Shown here: positions 38,129-45,495 of the stretch, in pieces
Position numbering within the stretch: the first letter of the stretch is position 1
Layout: each line of letters starts with the position of its first letter
Source: JADKAV01 sp037046735
GTDB taxonomy: Bacteria > Actinomycetota > Actinomycetes > S36-B12 > UBA10799
DNA length: 64,000 nucleotides
Assembly: GCA_037046735.1 (NCBI GenBank)
Contig: JBAOHC010000027.1
Coordinates: forward strand, 496,001-560,000
Direction of reading: 5' to 3'
Program-made: the position numbers and the translations under genes
Notes under the pieces: generated by a model
Told to the model about the DNA's origin: nothing
Database searches by the model: none
Seen by the model: the letters and a program-made list of their open reading frames with translations, nothing else

Positions 38129-38202
38129 TTGTGGCGCAGATGGCGTTAAGCGCGCGCCAAACGCCTCAGTAGCCGCCGCGTTTGGCGCGAGCTCTACCAT
38201 CA

Positions 38203-38414
38203 GCCAAGGATGTCCGTGGGGCGTAGGAAGAACCTCTGCCAGTGACATTCTTCCTGTGCCAGGCGCCCACCACCGCCAAAGATGCCCGTAGGACACACGA
38301 AAAGTCCCCGCCACTGACACTCTCCCGGGGCCAGACGGCACCCCGCCAAACATGTCCGTAGGACACACGAAAGGTCCCCGCCACTGACACACCCCGTGCT
38401 CCTAGGCAGCAATC
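38203..38414 (-). repeat. Three imperfect tandem copies of a 70-72 bp repeat
   Basis: Copies begin at 38203, 38275 and 38345 (GCCAARGATGYCCGTAGG on the plus strand). Two copies are close (GGACACACGAAARGTCCCCGCCACTGACAC) and the first is more diverged. On the minus strand each reads GTCAGTGGCGGGGAC, TTTCGTGTGTCC, then CATsTTTGG. A related single copy is at 2827-2869. The whole stretch 38129-38518 has no gene I can support. Confidence 0.75.
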
Positions 38415-38518
38415 GTCACGTCTGGCTATAGGACAAACATCAGACACGCCCTAACGTTGAGACCTAGCCGTGCGCAGCTGCGTGTTGACCTGGACGGGTG
38501 AATGGCGAGCTTTCGGCG

Positions 38519-38971
38519 CTATGTCGGCTTGCTCCAAAGCTTATTGAGTCGCCGCACTGCGGCGTCTTTGTCCATGTTGGCGATCTCGTCATGTGGAACA
38601 CCAGCGGCGAGGAGCTGACGCACCAACCCTGCGGAAATGGCACGAGGCGGTACCACGGTTGTGGGAACACCCGGCCTATCAGGCAGAACGTTGCGGTCGA
38701 CGCAGTCCCAGAACTGGTCGTCGGACACTGCCAGTTGGTCCCTCAGGATGTGCGCCCACATTGATGGCCCATAGGTTTCTTTGCCCACAGGTCGCGAGAT
38801 CCGGGTCCGCAGAATACGCCCGTCGGGAAGCGTCAGTTCGTAGGTGTCGTGATGACGAACCTTCGTGCCCCGAGGGCCCCGGATCTCGGCCCAGCCCTCA
38901 TTCCGGCAGAACTTCTCGAGGTCTTTCCGAGTGGCGGTTCTCCCCATGAAGCGGACCTTATCGGCCCGCAT
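38519..38971 (-). CDS. Toxin-like partner of a type II toxin-antitoxin pair
   Basis: About 150 residues. RKDLEKFCRNEGWAEIR, YELTLPDGRILRTRISRPVG, SMWAHILRDQLAVSDDQFWDCV and LVRQLLAAGVPHDEIANMDKDAAVRRL fit actinobacterial proteins annotated as cytotoxic translational repressors of toxin-antitoxin systems. I recognise the family by this layout; toxicity is not shown. It follows the antitoxin gene by only a few bases. The start is uncertain: ATG 38971, TTG 38989 or ATG 38944. Confidence 0.65.
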   Translation of the reverse strand: MRADKVRFMGRTATRKDLEKFCRNEGWAEIRGPRGTKVRHHDTYELTLPDGRILRTRISRPVGKETYGPSMWAHILRDQLAVSDDQFWDCVDRNVLPDRPGVPTTVVPPRAISAGLVRQLLAAGVPHDEIANMDKDAAVRRLNKLWSKPT

Positions 38972-38992
38972 GGCAGCGACATCCGCCAAAAG

Positions 38993-39403
38993 TCAGTTGT
39001 CGGCCAGCAACCATTCCCGCAGCTGATCATCCGAGCTCAACTGCACCAGCTGGGCCACTCCCCAGTTGTCCTGATGATTAGGGGCACTGAACAGGTGATC
39101 TGACCAATCCTCGGCGTACTCGCGCAGAGCAAGGATTAGGTCATCGATCGTGTCATCGAAGTCCAAGCCATCCGCTGCGACCGGTAAACCAGCCAAGAAC
39201 GCCGACCAACCGCCGTCCTCCGCAACCACCACCGCTTCGGACGGGTGCAGACGCACCAACGCATACCGCAACCGGTCCGCGTCCACTACTGCGAACTGCT
39301 CCCCGTCACGACGTAGCGTCGCGGCGGTCCCGCGTTGGGCGGCATCCAGCAAGTGCTTGAGCTGCGCACGAGCTTCGGTATATGAGTCGAGGTGCACGGC
39401 CAT
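38993..39403 (-). CDS. Phd/YefM-like antitoxin
   Basis: 136 residues. The N-terminus MAVHLDSYTEARAQLKHLLDAAQRGTAATLRRDGEQFAVVDADRL is a typical Phd/YefM DNA-binding fold (short motif, helices, RDGEQFAVVD strands). The acidic C-terminal half probably wraps the toxin. AGGAGGAAGGGAGTCACC precedes the ATG, a strong ribosome site. It is the first gene of the pair and is likely autoregulated through the palindrome at 39445-39472. Confidence 0.75.
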   Translation of the reverse strand: MAVHLDSYTEARAQLKHLLDAAQRGTAATLRRDGEQFAVVDADRLRYALVRLHPSEAVVVAEDGGWSAFLAGLPVAADGLDFDDTIDDLILALREYAEDWSDHLFSAPNHQDNWGVAQLVQLSSDDQLREWLLADN

Positions 39404-39444
39404 GGTGACTCCCTTCCTCCTGCGATCATCATGACAGCCAAGAG

Positions 39445-39472
39445 TAAGTACGTCAAGTACGCGACGTACTTA
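39445..39472 (-). promoter_or_regulatory. Operator/promoter of the toxin-antitoxin operon
   Basis: TAAGTACGTC, 8 bp, GACGTACTTA: a perfect 10-bp inverted repeat, with an extra AAGTAC half-site inside the spacer. On the minus strand TTGACG (-35) overlaps it, with CATGAT (-10) 17 bp later. Antitoxin binding here would block RNA polymerase. Confidence 0.65.
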
Positions 39473-39993
39473 CCACGCAAGGTCCTGTCAGGTCGCCAAA
39501 GGTTCCGTACACCCCTCCGGCCAACCGATGCGGCGGCAGCGGGCTGGTTTGACGTGGTAGGCCAGTTGAACGTTTTGACGCCAAACGTCAGCGTCACGAC
39601 CACGGCCGGTAGACAGGCGCCGGACGAGGCCTTCTTAGGGCCAGGGTGTGCAGGGCACCGGCGGCGGTGTCGTGGGTGACGCCGGCCTACTCGGCGAGGG
39701 CTCGCACACCGATGTTGATCAGGACGCGGCCTTGAACGTGGCCGGCCCAGATGATGGCCGAGGTGATGGCGCACGGCGGGGCTGTGGCTGCGGGCTCGGG
39801 CCAGGGCGCTGGTGTGCGTGGCGAAGGGACATAGGGCGAGGTGAACGTCGTCGATATCAGGCAGCGGCGGGTGGGGTGTGCCCCCGTGTACCAAACGCGT
39901 CGATAACTTGGACCGCGCCTTCAGACGCCGCAGTTCTACTCCACAATCCGGATCCAAAATCCGCGGCGGCTAGCGAAGCAACCCCACGCAAAG
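39473..39993. other. Gene-poor debris with a possible HTH gene remnant
   Basis: No intact gene. On the minus strand, around 39640-39760, INIGVRALAE-stop-AGVTHDTAAGALHTLAL reads like a helix-turn-helix segment of a replication or plasmid-type protein interrupted by TAG, with no intact flanks. This fits remains of a mobile element between hisF and the toxin-antitoxin pair, but the evidence is thin. Confidence 0.3.
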
Positions 39994-40025
39994 AGCCACC
40001 TTCCGACGGGGGTGACGGAAGGTGG
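39994..40025 (-). terminator. Terminator after hisF
   Basis: GCCACCTTCCG and CGGAAGGTGGC form a perfect 11-bp stem with a 10-nt loop, followed on the minus strand by TCTTTG. It starts 34 bp past the hisF stop. Confidence 0.75.
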
Positions 40026-40059
40026 CCACCCCTATCCTCGTACACATGTGCGAACAGCG

Positions 40060-40830
40060 TCAAGCACCGACACGCACGGTGATGCCAGCAGCGGCCATCG
40101 CGGCCTTCACCTCGGCGATCGTCAACTGCCCATAGTGGAAGACGCTGGCCGCAAGCACCGCATCCGCACCCGCCTGCACAGCAGCCGGGAAATCCTCAAC
40201 TCGACCGGCACCGCCACTGGCGATCACGGGCACGTCCACCTCGCTGCGGACCAGCCGGATCAACTCGTCGTCGAAACCACCGGTGGTCCCGTCGGCGTCC
40301 ATGCTGTTCAGCAGAATCTCTCCCGCCCCCAGGCGAGCCCCGTTGCCGGCCCACGCGATGGCGTCGATGCCCGTCCCCTTGCGCCCCCCATGGGTGGTGA
40401 TCTCGAATCCGCTGGGGGTGGACTTCGCCCGCCGGGCATCGACGCTGAGGACGACACACTGGGAGCCGAAACGCCGCGCCGCCCGGGTCAGCAGGTCAGG
40501 GTCGGCGATCGCCCCGGTGTTCACCCCCACCTTGTCGGCACCGGCGCGCAACAAGGCGTCGAAGTCATCGACCTTGCGCACGCCTCCCCCGACGGTCAGC
40601 GGGATGAACACGCAGTCGGCCGTGCGGCGCACGACATCGAGCATGGTGGCCCGGCCCCCGGAGCTGGCGGTGATGTCCAAGAAGATCAGTTCGTCGGCCC
40701 CCTCGTTGTTGTACCGGGTGGCCAGAGCGACGGGGTCGCCGGCGTCGCGCAGTCCGGCGAAGTTGACCCCCTTGACCACCCGACCTGCGTCCACGTCCAA
40801 GCACGGGATGACCCGCACTGCCAGGCTCAT
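40060..40830 (-). CDS. hisF: Imidazole glycerol phosphate synthase cyclase subunit
   Basis: 256 residues. A TIM barrel that uses ammonia from HisH to make imidazole glycerol phosphate and AICAR. RVIPCLDVDAGRVVKGVNF contains the first catalytic Asp. FLDITASSGGR, PLTVGGGVR, AGADKVGVNTGA, ILLNSMDADGTTGGFD (second catalytic Asp) and ASGGAGRVEDF are present. ATG 40830 overlaps the hisA stop as ATGA. No hisH is in the window. Confidence 0.95.
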   Translation of the reverse strand: MSLAVRVIPCLDVDAGRVVKGVNFAGLRDAGDPVALATRYNNEGADELIFLDITASSGGRATMLDVVRRTADCVFIPLTVGGGVRKVDDFDALLRAGADKVGVNTGAIADPDLLTRAARRFGSQCVVLSVDARRAKSTPSGFEITTHGGRKGTGIDAIAWAGNGARLGAGEILLNSMDADGTTGGFDDELIRLVRSEVDVPVIASGGAGRVEDFPAAVQAGADAVLAASVFHYGQLTIAEVKAAMAAAGITVRVGA

Positions 40831-41540
40831 CGCACCGCGTCCAGCGCCTGCGGCAATGTGAACGATCCGGCGTACAGCGCCTTGCCGACGATCGCGCCCT
40901 CCACGCCGGCAATCTCGGCGATGGCCAACAGATCCTCCAGCACGGCGACTCCCCCCGAGGCGACCACTGGCCGATCGGTCGCGGCACACACGTCGGTCAG
41001 CAGGGCGAGGTTCGGCCCGGTCAAGGTGCCGTCGCGGCGCACGTCGGTGACCACGTACCGCGCACAGCCCTGCGCATCGAGTCGGGCCAGGGTCTCGAAC
41101 AGCTCCCCGCCCTCCTGGGTCCAGCCCCGGGCGGCCAGCGTCGTGCCTCGCACATCGAGCCCGATCGCCACCTGGTCGCCATGCTCGGCGATCACCCGGG
41201 CGCACCACTGCGGGTTCTCCAGAGCAGCAGTCCCGATGTTCACCCGCCGGCAACCGGTGGCCAGCGCCGCGGCCAGCGACTCATCGTCACGGATCCCGCC
41301 GGACATCTCCACGTCCACGTCGAGTTCCCCCACGACCCGGGCCAGCAGGGCGGCGTTGCTTCCCCGCCCGAACGCCGCGTCCAGATCCACCAGGTGGATC
41401 CACTGCGCGCCCTGTTCCTGCCACGTCAGCGCCGCATCCAGCGGATCCCCGTAGTCGGTCTCGGTCCCGGCCTCCCCCTGCACCAGGCGCACGGCCTGAC
41501 CATTGGCGACGTCGACGGCGGGCAGCAGTTCCAGCGGCAT
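40827..41540 (-). CDS. hisA: HisA/PriA phosphoribosyl isomerase
   Basis: 237 residues. LLPAVDVANGQAVRL and IHLVDLDAAFG are HisA barrel strands. VEMSGGIRDDESL, DVRGTTLAARGWTQEGG and ARYVVTDVRRDGTL follow the actinobacterial PriA pattern. PriA enzymes isomerise both ProFAR (histidine) and phosphoribosyl anthranilate (tryptophan). With no trpF beside trpC, dual function is likely but is inference. Confidence 0.93.
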   Translation of the reverse strand: MPLELLPAVDVANGQAVRLVQGEAGTETDYGDPLDAALTWQEQGAQWIHLVDLDAAFGRGSNAALLARVVGELDVDVEMSGGIRDDESLAAALATGCRRVNIGTAALENPQWCARVIAEHGDQVAIGLDVRGTTLAARGWTQEGGELFETLARLDAQGCARYVVTDVRRDGTLTGPNLALLTDVCAATDRPVVASGGVAVLEDLLAIAEIAGVEGAIVGKALYAGSFTLPQALDAVR

Positions 41541-41560
41541 ACCCCGAGGTTACGCAGGCC

Positions 41561-43150
41561 TCAGCCGAGCCCCAGCACGCCGGGGTTCAGCAGATCATCG
41601 GGATCCAGGTGTGCCTTGATGGCTCGCAGCAACTCCACACCGCTGCTCCCGATCTCAGCGGATAGCCAGGGCGCGTGGTCACGGCCCACCGAGTGGTGGT
41701 GGGTGATCGTGGCGTCGCTGGCCACCAACGCATCCGTGGCAGCCTGCTTGGCGGCCCGCCACTGCTCGACCGGATCGTCGGCCAACGGGCAGATCACCGT
41801 GAAATACAGGCTGGCCCCGGTCGGGTAGATGTGGGACAGATGGGTGCCGATCAGCGGCTCCCCCAAGGTCGCCCGAAGCGCGGCGTGCACGCCGTCGTAC
41901 GTCCCCTGCAACTGCGACCATTCATTGGCGGTCTCGAGGGTCTCGACGAGGTAACCGGCGTCGAGCAGATCGTCGCGCAGGTACGGCGCGGAGAACCGGT
42001 TCTTCTCCCAGGAGTGCCCGACGGTGGTCCCCAGACCCACGCCACCGAACTTCCGGAAGGTCCGGTGAGCATGCCGCCGGCGAGCCGCGACCACATCCTT
42101 GGGCCCCTCCCACCCCACGATCGCCAGGCAACCCCCGGCCACTCCGCGCAGTGACGTGTACCGGTCGAAGGCTCGCTGCAACGTGCCCGACATGGAACTC
42201 ATCGCCAGGTTGACCGCGCTCTCGTCGGCGTCGGACAGGCGCATGATGTCCGCGTTGGCCCGCTGCTGGGCCAACTCGCGGAAGGCCCGCGTCCCGGCAG
42301 CGAACGTCGGGAACAGCAGGCCCTCGTAGCGCCGGGTCTCGGGAAGCGGGCGCACCCGCAGGCCGACCTCGGTAACGATGCCCAGCGTGCCTTCGCTACC
42401 CAGGAACAGCTGCTGCAGGTCTGGACCGGCGGCCGTTGCCGGCGCCGTGCCGAGCGCGAAGTCCCCACGGGGAGTGGCGACTCGCAACTTGGTCACGGTG
42501 GCATCCGCCCGACCGTAGCCGGTGGAGGTCTGCCCTGCGGAGCGCGTCACCGCATAACCGCCGATCGTCGCGCGCTCCCAGGACTGTGGGATGTGGCCCC
42601 ATGTGAATCCGCGTGCCGCCAGCCAGCGCTCGAGTTCGGGGCCGGTGATGCCGGGCTCCACGAGCACCTCACCGGAGTCCGCATCCAGGTGGCGCACGGC
42701 CGCCATCCGCCAGAACGCGACACCCACTGTGATGTCAGCGCCCACGTCAACGCCGTTGACCACCGACGTGCCGCCGCCGAAGGGTACGACCTTCCAGCCA
42801 TGCCGCCCAGCCGCTTCGAGAACCGTGCGGACCTCGTCGTGCGATGTCGGCAGGAGCACTGCGTCCACGGCCGGCACCTCGGCGGTCGGCCAGCGCCGAT
42901 GACACAGGTCAGTGAACGAGAAGCCGCCCGAACACCGCAGGCGCACGAGGTCGTCGGTTTCGAACGCGACCCCGGCGGCCGCCAACTCGGCCTCAGGAAT
43001 GCGACTGGCCCGGATCGGCACGCCTGCAAGATCGATTGCTGGACGTGGCCTGACCGTGCCCATGCCCCGCGCGTCAAGGAAGACGTGCAGCGACTCCGGA
43101 ATGCCGTGAGCCCCGCCACCCCACCGCTGAACCGTATCCGTGGTGACCAT
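41561..43150 (-). CDS. FAD-linked oxidase, alkyl-dihydroxyacetone-phosphate synthase-like
   Basis: 529 residues. The VAO-type FAD domain shows VPFGGGTSVVNGVD, RSAGQTSTGYGRAD and GSEGTLGIVTEVGLRVRP. The C-terminal substrate domain has THLSHIYPTGASLYFTV and the triple-His THHHSVGRDHAPW, conserved in alkyl-DHAP synthases. Those enzymes exchange the acyl chain of acyl-DHAP for an alkyl ether; bacterial homologues may instead be oxidases, so the exact reaction is open. ATG 43150 has GGGAGG 5 nt upstream. It is divergent from a TetR gene that precedes glpD. Confidence 0.85.
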   Translation of the reverse strand: MVTTDTVQRWGGGAHGIPESLHVFLDARGMGTVRPRPAIDLAGVPIRASRIPEAELAAAGVAFETDDLVRLRCSGGFSFTDLCHRRWPTAEVPAVDAVLLPTSHDEVRTVLEAAGRHGWKVVPFGGGTSVVNGVDVGADITVGVAFWRMAAVRHLDADSGEVLVEPGITGPELERWLAARGFTWGHIPQSWERATIGGYAVTRSAGQTSTGYGRADATVTKLRVATPRGDFALGTAPATAAGPDLQQLFLGSEGTLGIVTEVGLRVRPLPETRRYEGLLFPTFAAGTRAFRELAQQRANADIMRLSDADESAVNLAMSSMSGTLQRAFDRYTSLRGVAGGCLAIVGWEGPKDVVAARRRHAHRTFRKFGGVGLGTTVGHSWEKNRFSAPYLRDDLLDAGYLVETLETANEWSQLQGTYDGVHAALRATLGEPLIGTHLSHIYPTGASLYFTVICPLADDPVEQWRAAKQAATDALVASDATITHHHSVGRDHAPWLSAEIGSSGVELLRAIKAHLDPDDLLNPGVLGLG

Positions 43151-43195
43151 TGAAACCTCCCGAAGCGATGTTACACTGATAGCCATGGTGTCACA
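43150..43195 (+). promoter_or_regulatory. Promoter and likely TetR operator between the oxidase and TetR genes
   Basis: TTGAAA (43150-43155), 16 bp, TACACT (43172-43177) forms a promoter whose start would fall at about 43184, right at the ATG 43185, so the tetR message is probably leaderless. TGTTACAC (43169-43176) and GTGTCACA (43188-43195) are an inverted repeat with one mismatch and an 11-bp spacer, covering the -10 and start: a good autoregulatory operator. Confidence 0.6.
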
Positions 43196-43736
43196 GGCTG
43201 GCTCTGACGTCAGTAGTCGACTGCTCGACGCCGCCGCACACCTCATTATTGAGGGCGGGCCGGCCACGGTCACCGTTTCGGCCATAGCGGCGCAGGCGGG
43301 CGTCTCCCGGATGACCGTTTACCGCAAGTTCCCCGACAAGCACGCCGTCCTCGGCGAACTCTTCAATCGTGAGTTGGGTCTCATTCTCGATCGCGCCGTC
43401 CGCGCCGACGCCCCCACGCAACGCGACCGCATCGTGGAAATGGTGTCCCTGACCGTGGGCGAGATCAATGTGCACCCCCTCATGCAGGCGGTGTTGCGCC
43501 AAGAGCCCGAGGAACTCACCGAATGGATCACGGGCCGGCTCGGGCGGACACAGCGGCAGGCCCGAACGGTTCTCCACGACCTCATTTGCGCCGGACAGGC
43601 TGAGGGCAGTGTCCGGGCCGGCGACCCCGATGACATGTCGCTGACCCTGGTGCTGGTCGCCCAGACGTTCGTCTTCGCCCACCGCATCGGCGGCAATGAC
43701 TCCGAACTACGCACTCTCGTGAAGGGATATCTGTGA
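43185..43736 (+). CDS. TetR/AcrR-family transcription regulator
   Basis: 183 residues. The N-terminal helix-turn-helix SSRLLDAAAHLIIEGGPATVTVSAIAAQAGVSRMTVYRKFPDKHAVLGELF is textbook TetR. The C-terminal ligand domain is unspecific. ATG 43185 follows a promoter directly, with no ribosome site. The stop overlaps the glpD start, so it is cotranscribed with glpD and probably controls glpD and the divergent oxidase. Confidence 0.92.
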   Translation: MVSQAGSDVSSRLLDAAAHLIIEGGPATVTVSAIAAQAGVSRMTVYRKFPDKHAVLGELFNRELGLILDRAVRADAPTQRDRIVEMVSLTVGEINVHPLMQAVLRQEPEELTEWITGRLGRTQRQARTVLHDLICAGQAEGSVRAGDPDDMSLTLVLVAQTFVFAHRIGGNDSELRTLVKGYL

Positions 43737-45217
43737 TGATCCGACCCGGTGACCCCAGCAGCTTGCTCAACGCCGATCGCCGCCAACGAGAACTGCGCGA
43801 CCTGCGCCGCTCCCGCGCCACCGAACTCCTGGTGGTGGGCGGGGGTATCACGGGGGTCGGGGTGGCCCTCGACGCCGCGGCGCGCGGCCTCGATGTAACC
43901 CTGGTCGAGCGCGCGGACCTCGCCCACGGGACGAGTCGCTGGAGCAGCAAACTCATCCACGGCGGCCTGCGCTATCTCGCGTCGGGCCATCTCGATGTAG
44001 CCCTCGAAAGCGCCAAGGAGCGCCATCTGCTCATGACCCAGATCGCGCCCCACCTGGTGCGCGCACTGCCCACCCTGATCCCCAATTACGGAGGAAGAGA
44101 GCCCTACATCCAGTTCGCTGGCCTGCTCGCCGGCGACACCTTGCGGGCTCTGGCGGGCACCAAGCGCGACACCCTGCCGCGGGCACGCGTGGTGAATACC
44201 GCCACCGCCTTGAAGATGGCGCCAGCCTTACGCAGCGACGGCCTGCGCGGCGGCATCGTCGGGTGGGACGGGCAGGTGGAGGACGATGCCCGCCTGGTCG
44301 TGGCCGTGGCGCGCACCGCCGCCGCCTACGGCGCCCGCATTCTCACCCATGTCGACGCGGTCGACGTTGGGAACGGCCGGGCAGTGCTGCGTGACGAGGA
44401 CGGCGAGTTCGAGGTGGCCGCCCGCGAGATCATCACCTGCACCGGCGTCTGGACCGAGCAACTCAACCCCGACATCACACTGAGCCCGAGCCGGGGTTCC
44501 CATCTGGTGGTGCGGTCCGAACGGCTCGGCAATCCGACGGCATCGCTGACCGTGGGTATCCCCGAAGAGTTCGGGCGGTTCGTCTTCGCGATCCCGCAGC
44601 CGGACGGCCTGAGCTACGTGGGCCTCACCGACCTTCCCACTGACTCGTTGCGCCCGGACCCGCCCCAGCCGACGACAGCGGAAATGGACTGGCTGCGCGA
44701 GCGGATCTCGGTGGCCCTGGCCGTCAAGCTGACCCCCGAGGACATCATCGGTACCTACAGCGGATTGCGCCCCTTGGTCCGCGACAGTCACGCTGTGACC
44801 GCGGACATCTCCCGTAAGCACCTGATTGCCCGCCAAAGCAATGGCGTCATCGCGGTCACCGGCGGCAAGCTCACGACCTACCGGAAGATGGCCGAGGACG
44901 CGATTGACCTGATCACCACTGCGCCCTGCCCCACAGCCAACATCGCCCTGGTCGGAGCGCCGGGCGACAGCCGCAGCCGAGACCGGTTGATGCGCCGGTT
45001 CGGGGCCGAGGCCGCGGTGCTGCAGGAGGCTATCGACCGCGAACCGACGCTCGGACAGCGGCTGGCGAACACGCCTGCCGTGGCCGCAGAGGTGCGCTGG
45101 GCGCGGCAGGCCGAGGGCGCCCTGTCACCGCAGGAGGCTGCTGAGACCCGTTTGCGGGTCATGATGATCGACCAGCAGCGCGAGGCGGCACTGGCGGCAG
45201 TTGCATCCGTTTGGTGA
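43736..45217 (+). CDS. glpD: FAD-dependent glycerol-3-phosphate dehydrogenase
   Basis: 493 residues. It oxidises glycerol 3-phosphate to dihydroxyacetone phosphate and passes electrons to quinone. The FAD site is ELLVVGGGITGVGVALDAAARGLDVTLVE, followed by the family segment GTSRWSSKLIHGGLRYLASG. GLRPLVRD and GGKLTTYRKMAEDA come later. ATG 43736 overlaps the tetR stop (TGATG). Its product, DHAP, is the backbone used by the alkyl-DHAP-type enzyme encoded next door. Confidence 0.93.
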   Translation: MIRPGDPSSLLNADRRQRELRDLRRSRATELLVVGGGITGVGVALDAAARGLDVTLVERADLAHGTSRWSSKLIHGGLRYLASGHLDVALESAKERHLLMTQIAPHLVRALPTLIPNYGGREPYIQFAGLLAGDTLRALAGTKRDTLPRARVVNTATALKMAPALRSDGLRGGIVGWDGQVEDDARLVVAVARTAAAYGARILTHVDAVDVGNGRAVLRDEDGEFEVAAREIITCTGVWTEQLNPDITLSPSRGSHLVVRSERLGNPTASLTVGIPEEFGRFVFAIPQPDGLSYVGLTDLPTDSLRPDPPQPTTAEMDWLRERISVALAVKLTPEDIIGTYSGLRPLVRDSHAVTADISRKHLIARQSNGVIAVTGGKLTTYRKMAEDAIDLITTAPCPTANIALVGAPGDSRSRDRLMRRFGAEAAVLQEAIDREPTLGQRLANTPAVAAEVRWARQAEGALSPQEAAETRLRVMMIDQQREAALAAVASVW

Positions 45218-45298
45218 AGCCTCGATGGAGGGTTCATTACGATACGGTGCGTAGTTGTTGATTTTGGTCGTTTGAGCATTGAGTTACAGCCTGTGACG

Positions 45299-45490
45299 CT
45301 TTTACCCTGGAATTGACGCGGAGTCCTCCGGCCTGGGCCGAACGGTTGAAGCCGGTGGACCCGAAGAGGGGGCGAGAGCCATGCGATCGGTCACGGTCTG
45401 TGTCAACAGTCCGCCATTTGTCGCTGTCACCCCTCCTCCTTGCCCCGTGCTCCGGGGTCCAGGCTCCACGCCCTGGGAAGCAAGAGGAGG
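45299..45490 (+). promoter_or_regulatory. Leader of surface-protein gene 1
   Basis: A possible promoter ends near TACCCT at about 45304-45309. The shared leader element is CGAACGGTTGA (45339-45349) with GGGGGCGAGAG (45368-45378). CCCCTCCTCCTTGCCCC (45430-45446) can pair either with GGGGCGAG of that element or with the Shine-Dalgarno GAGGAGG (45484-45490), a switch-like arrangement. The leader element recurs in genes 2-4. Confidence 0.45.
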
Positions 45491-45495
45491 AAACC

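Noticed and set aside
38166..38447. Short minus-strand frames over the 70-72 bp repeats
   Set aside because: They change frame between repeat copies and look like repeat DNA, not protein.
45339..45380. Known riboswitch (c-di-GMP GEMM or c-di-AMP ydaO) in the surface-gene leaders
   Set aside because: The conserved cores of those classes are not present; the shared element has different words.
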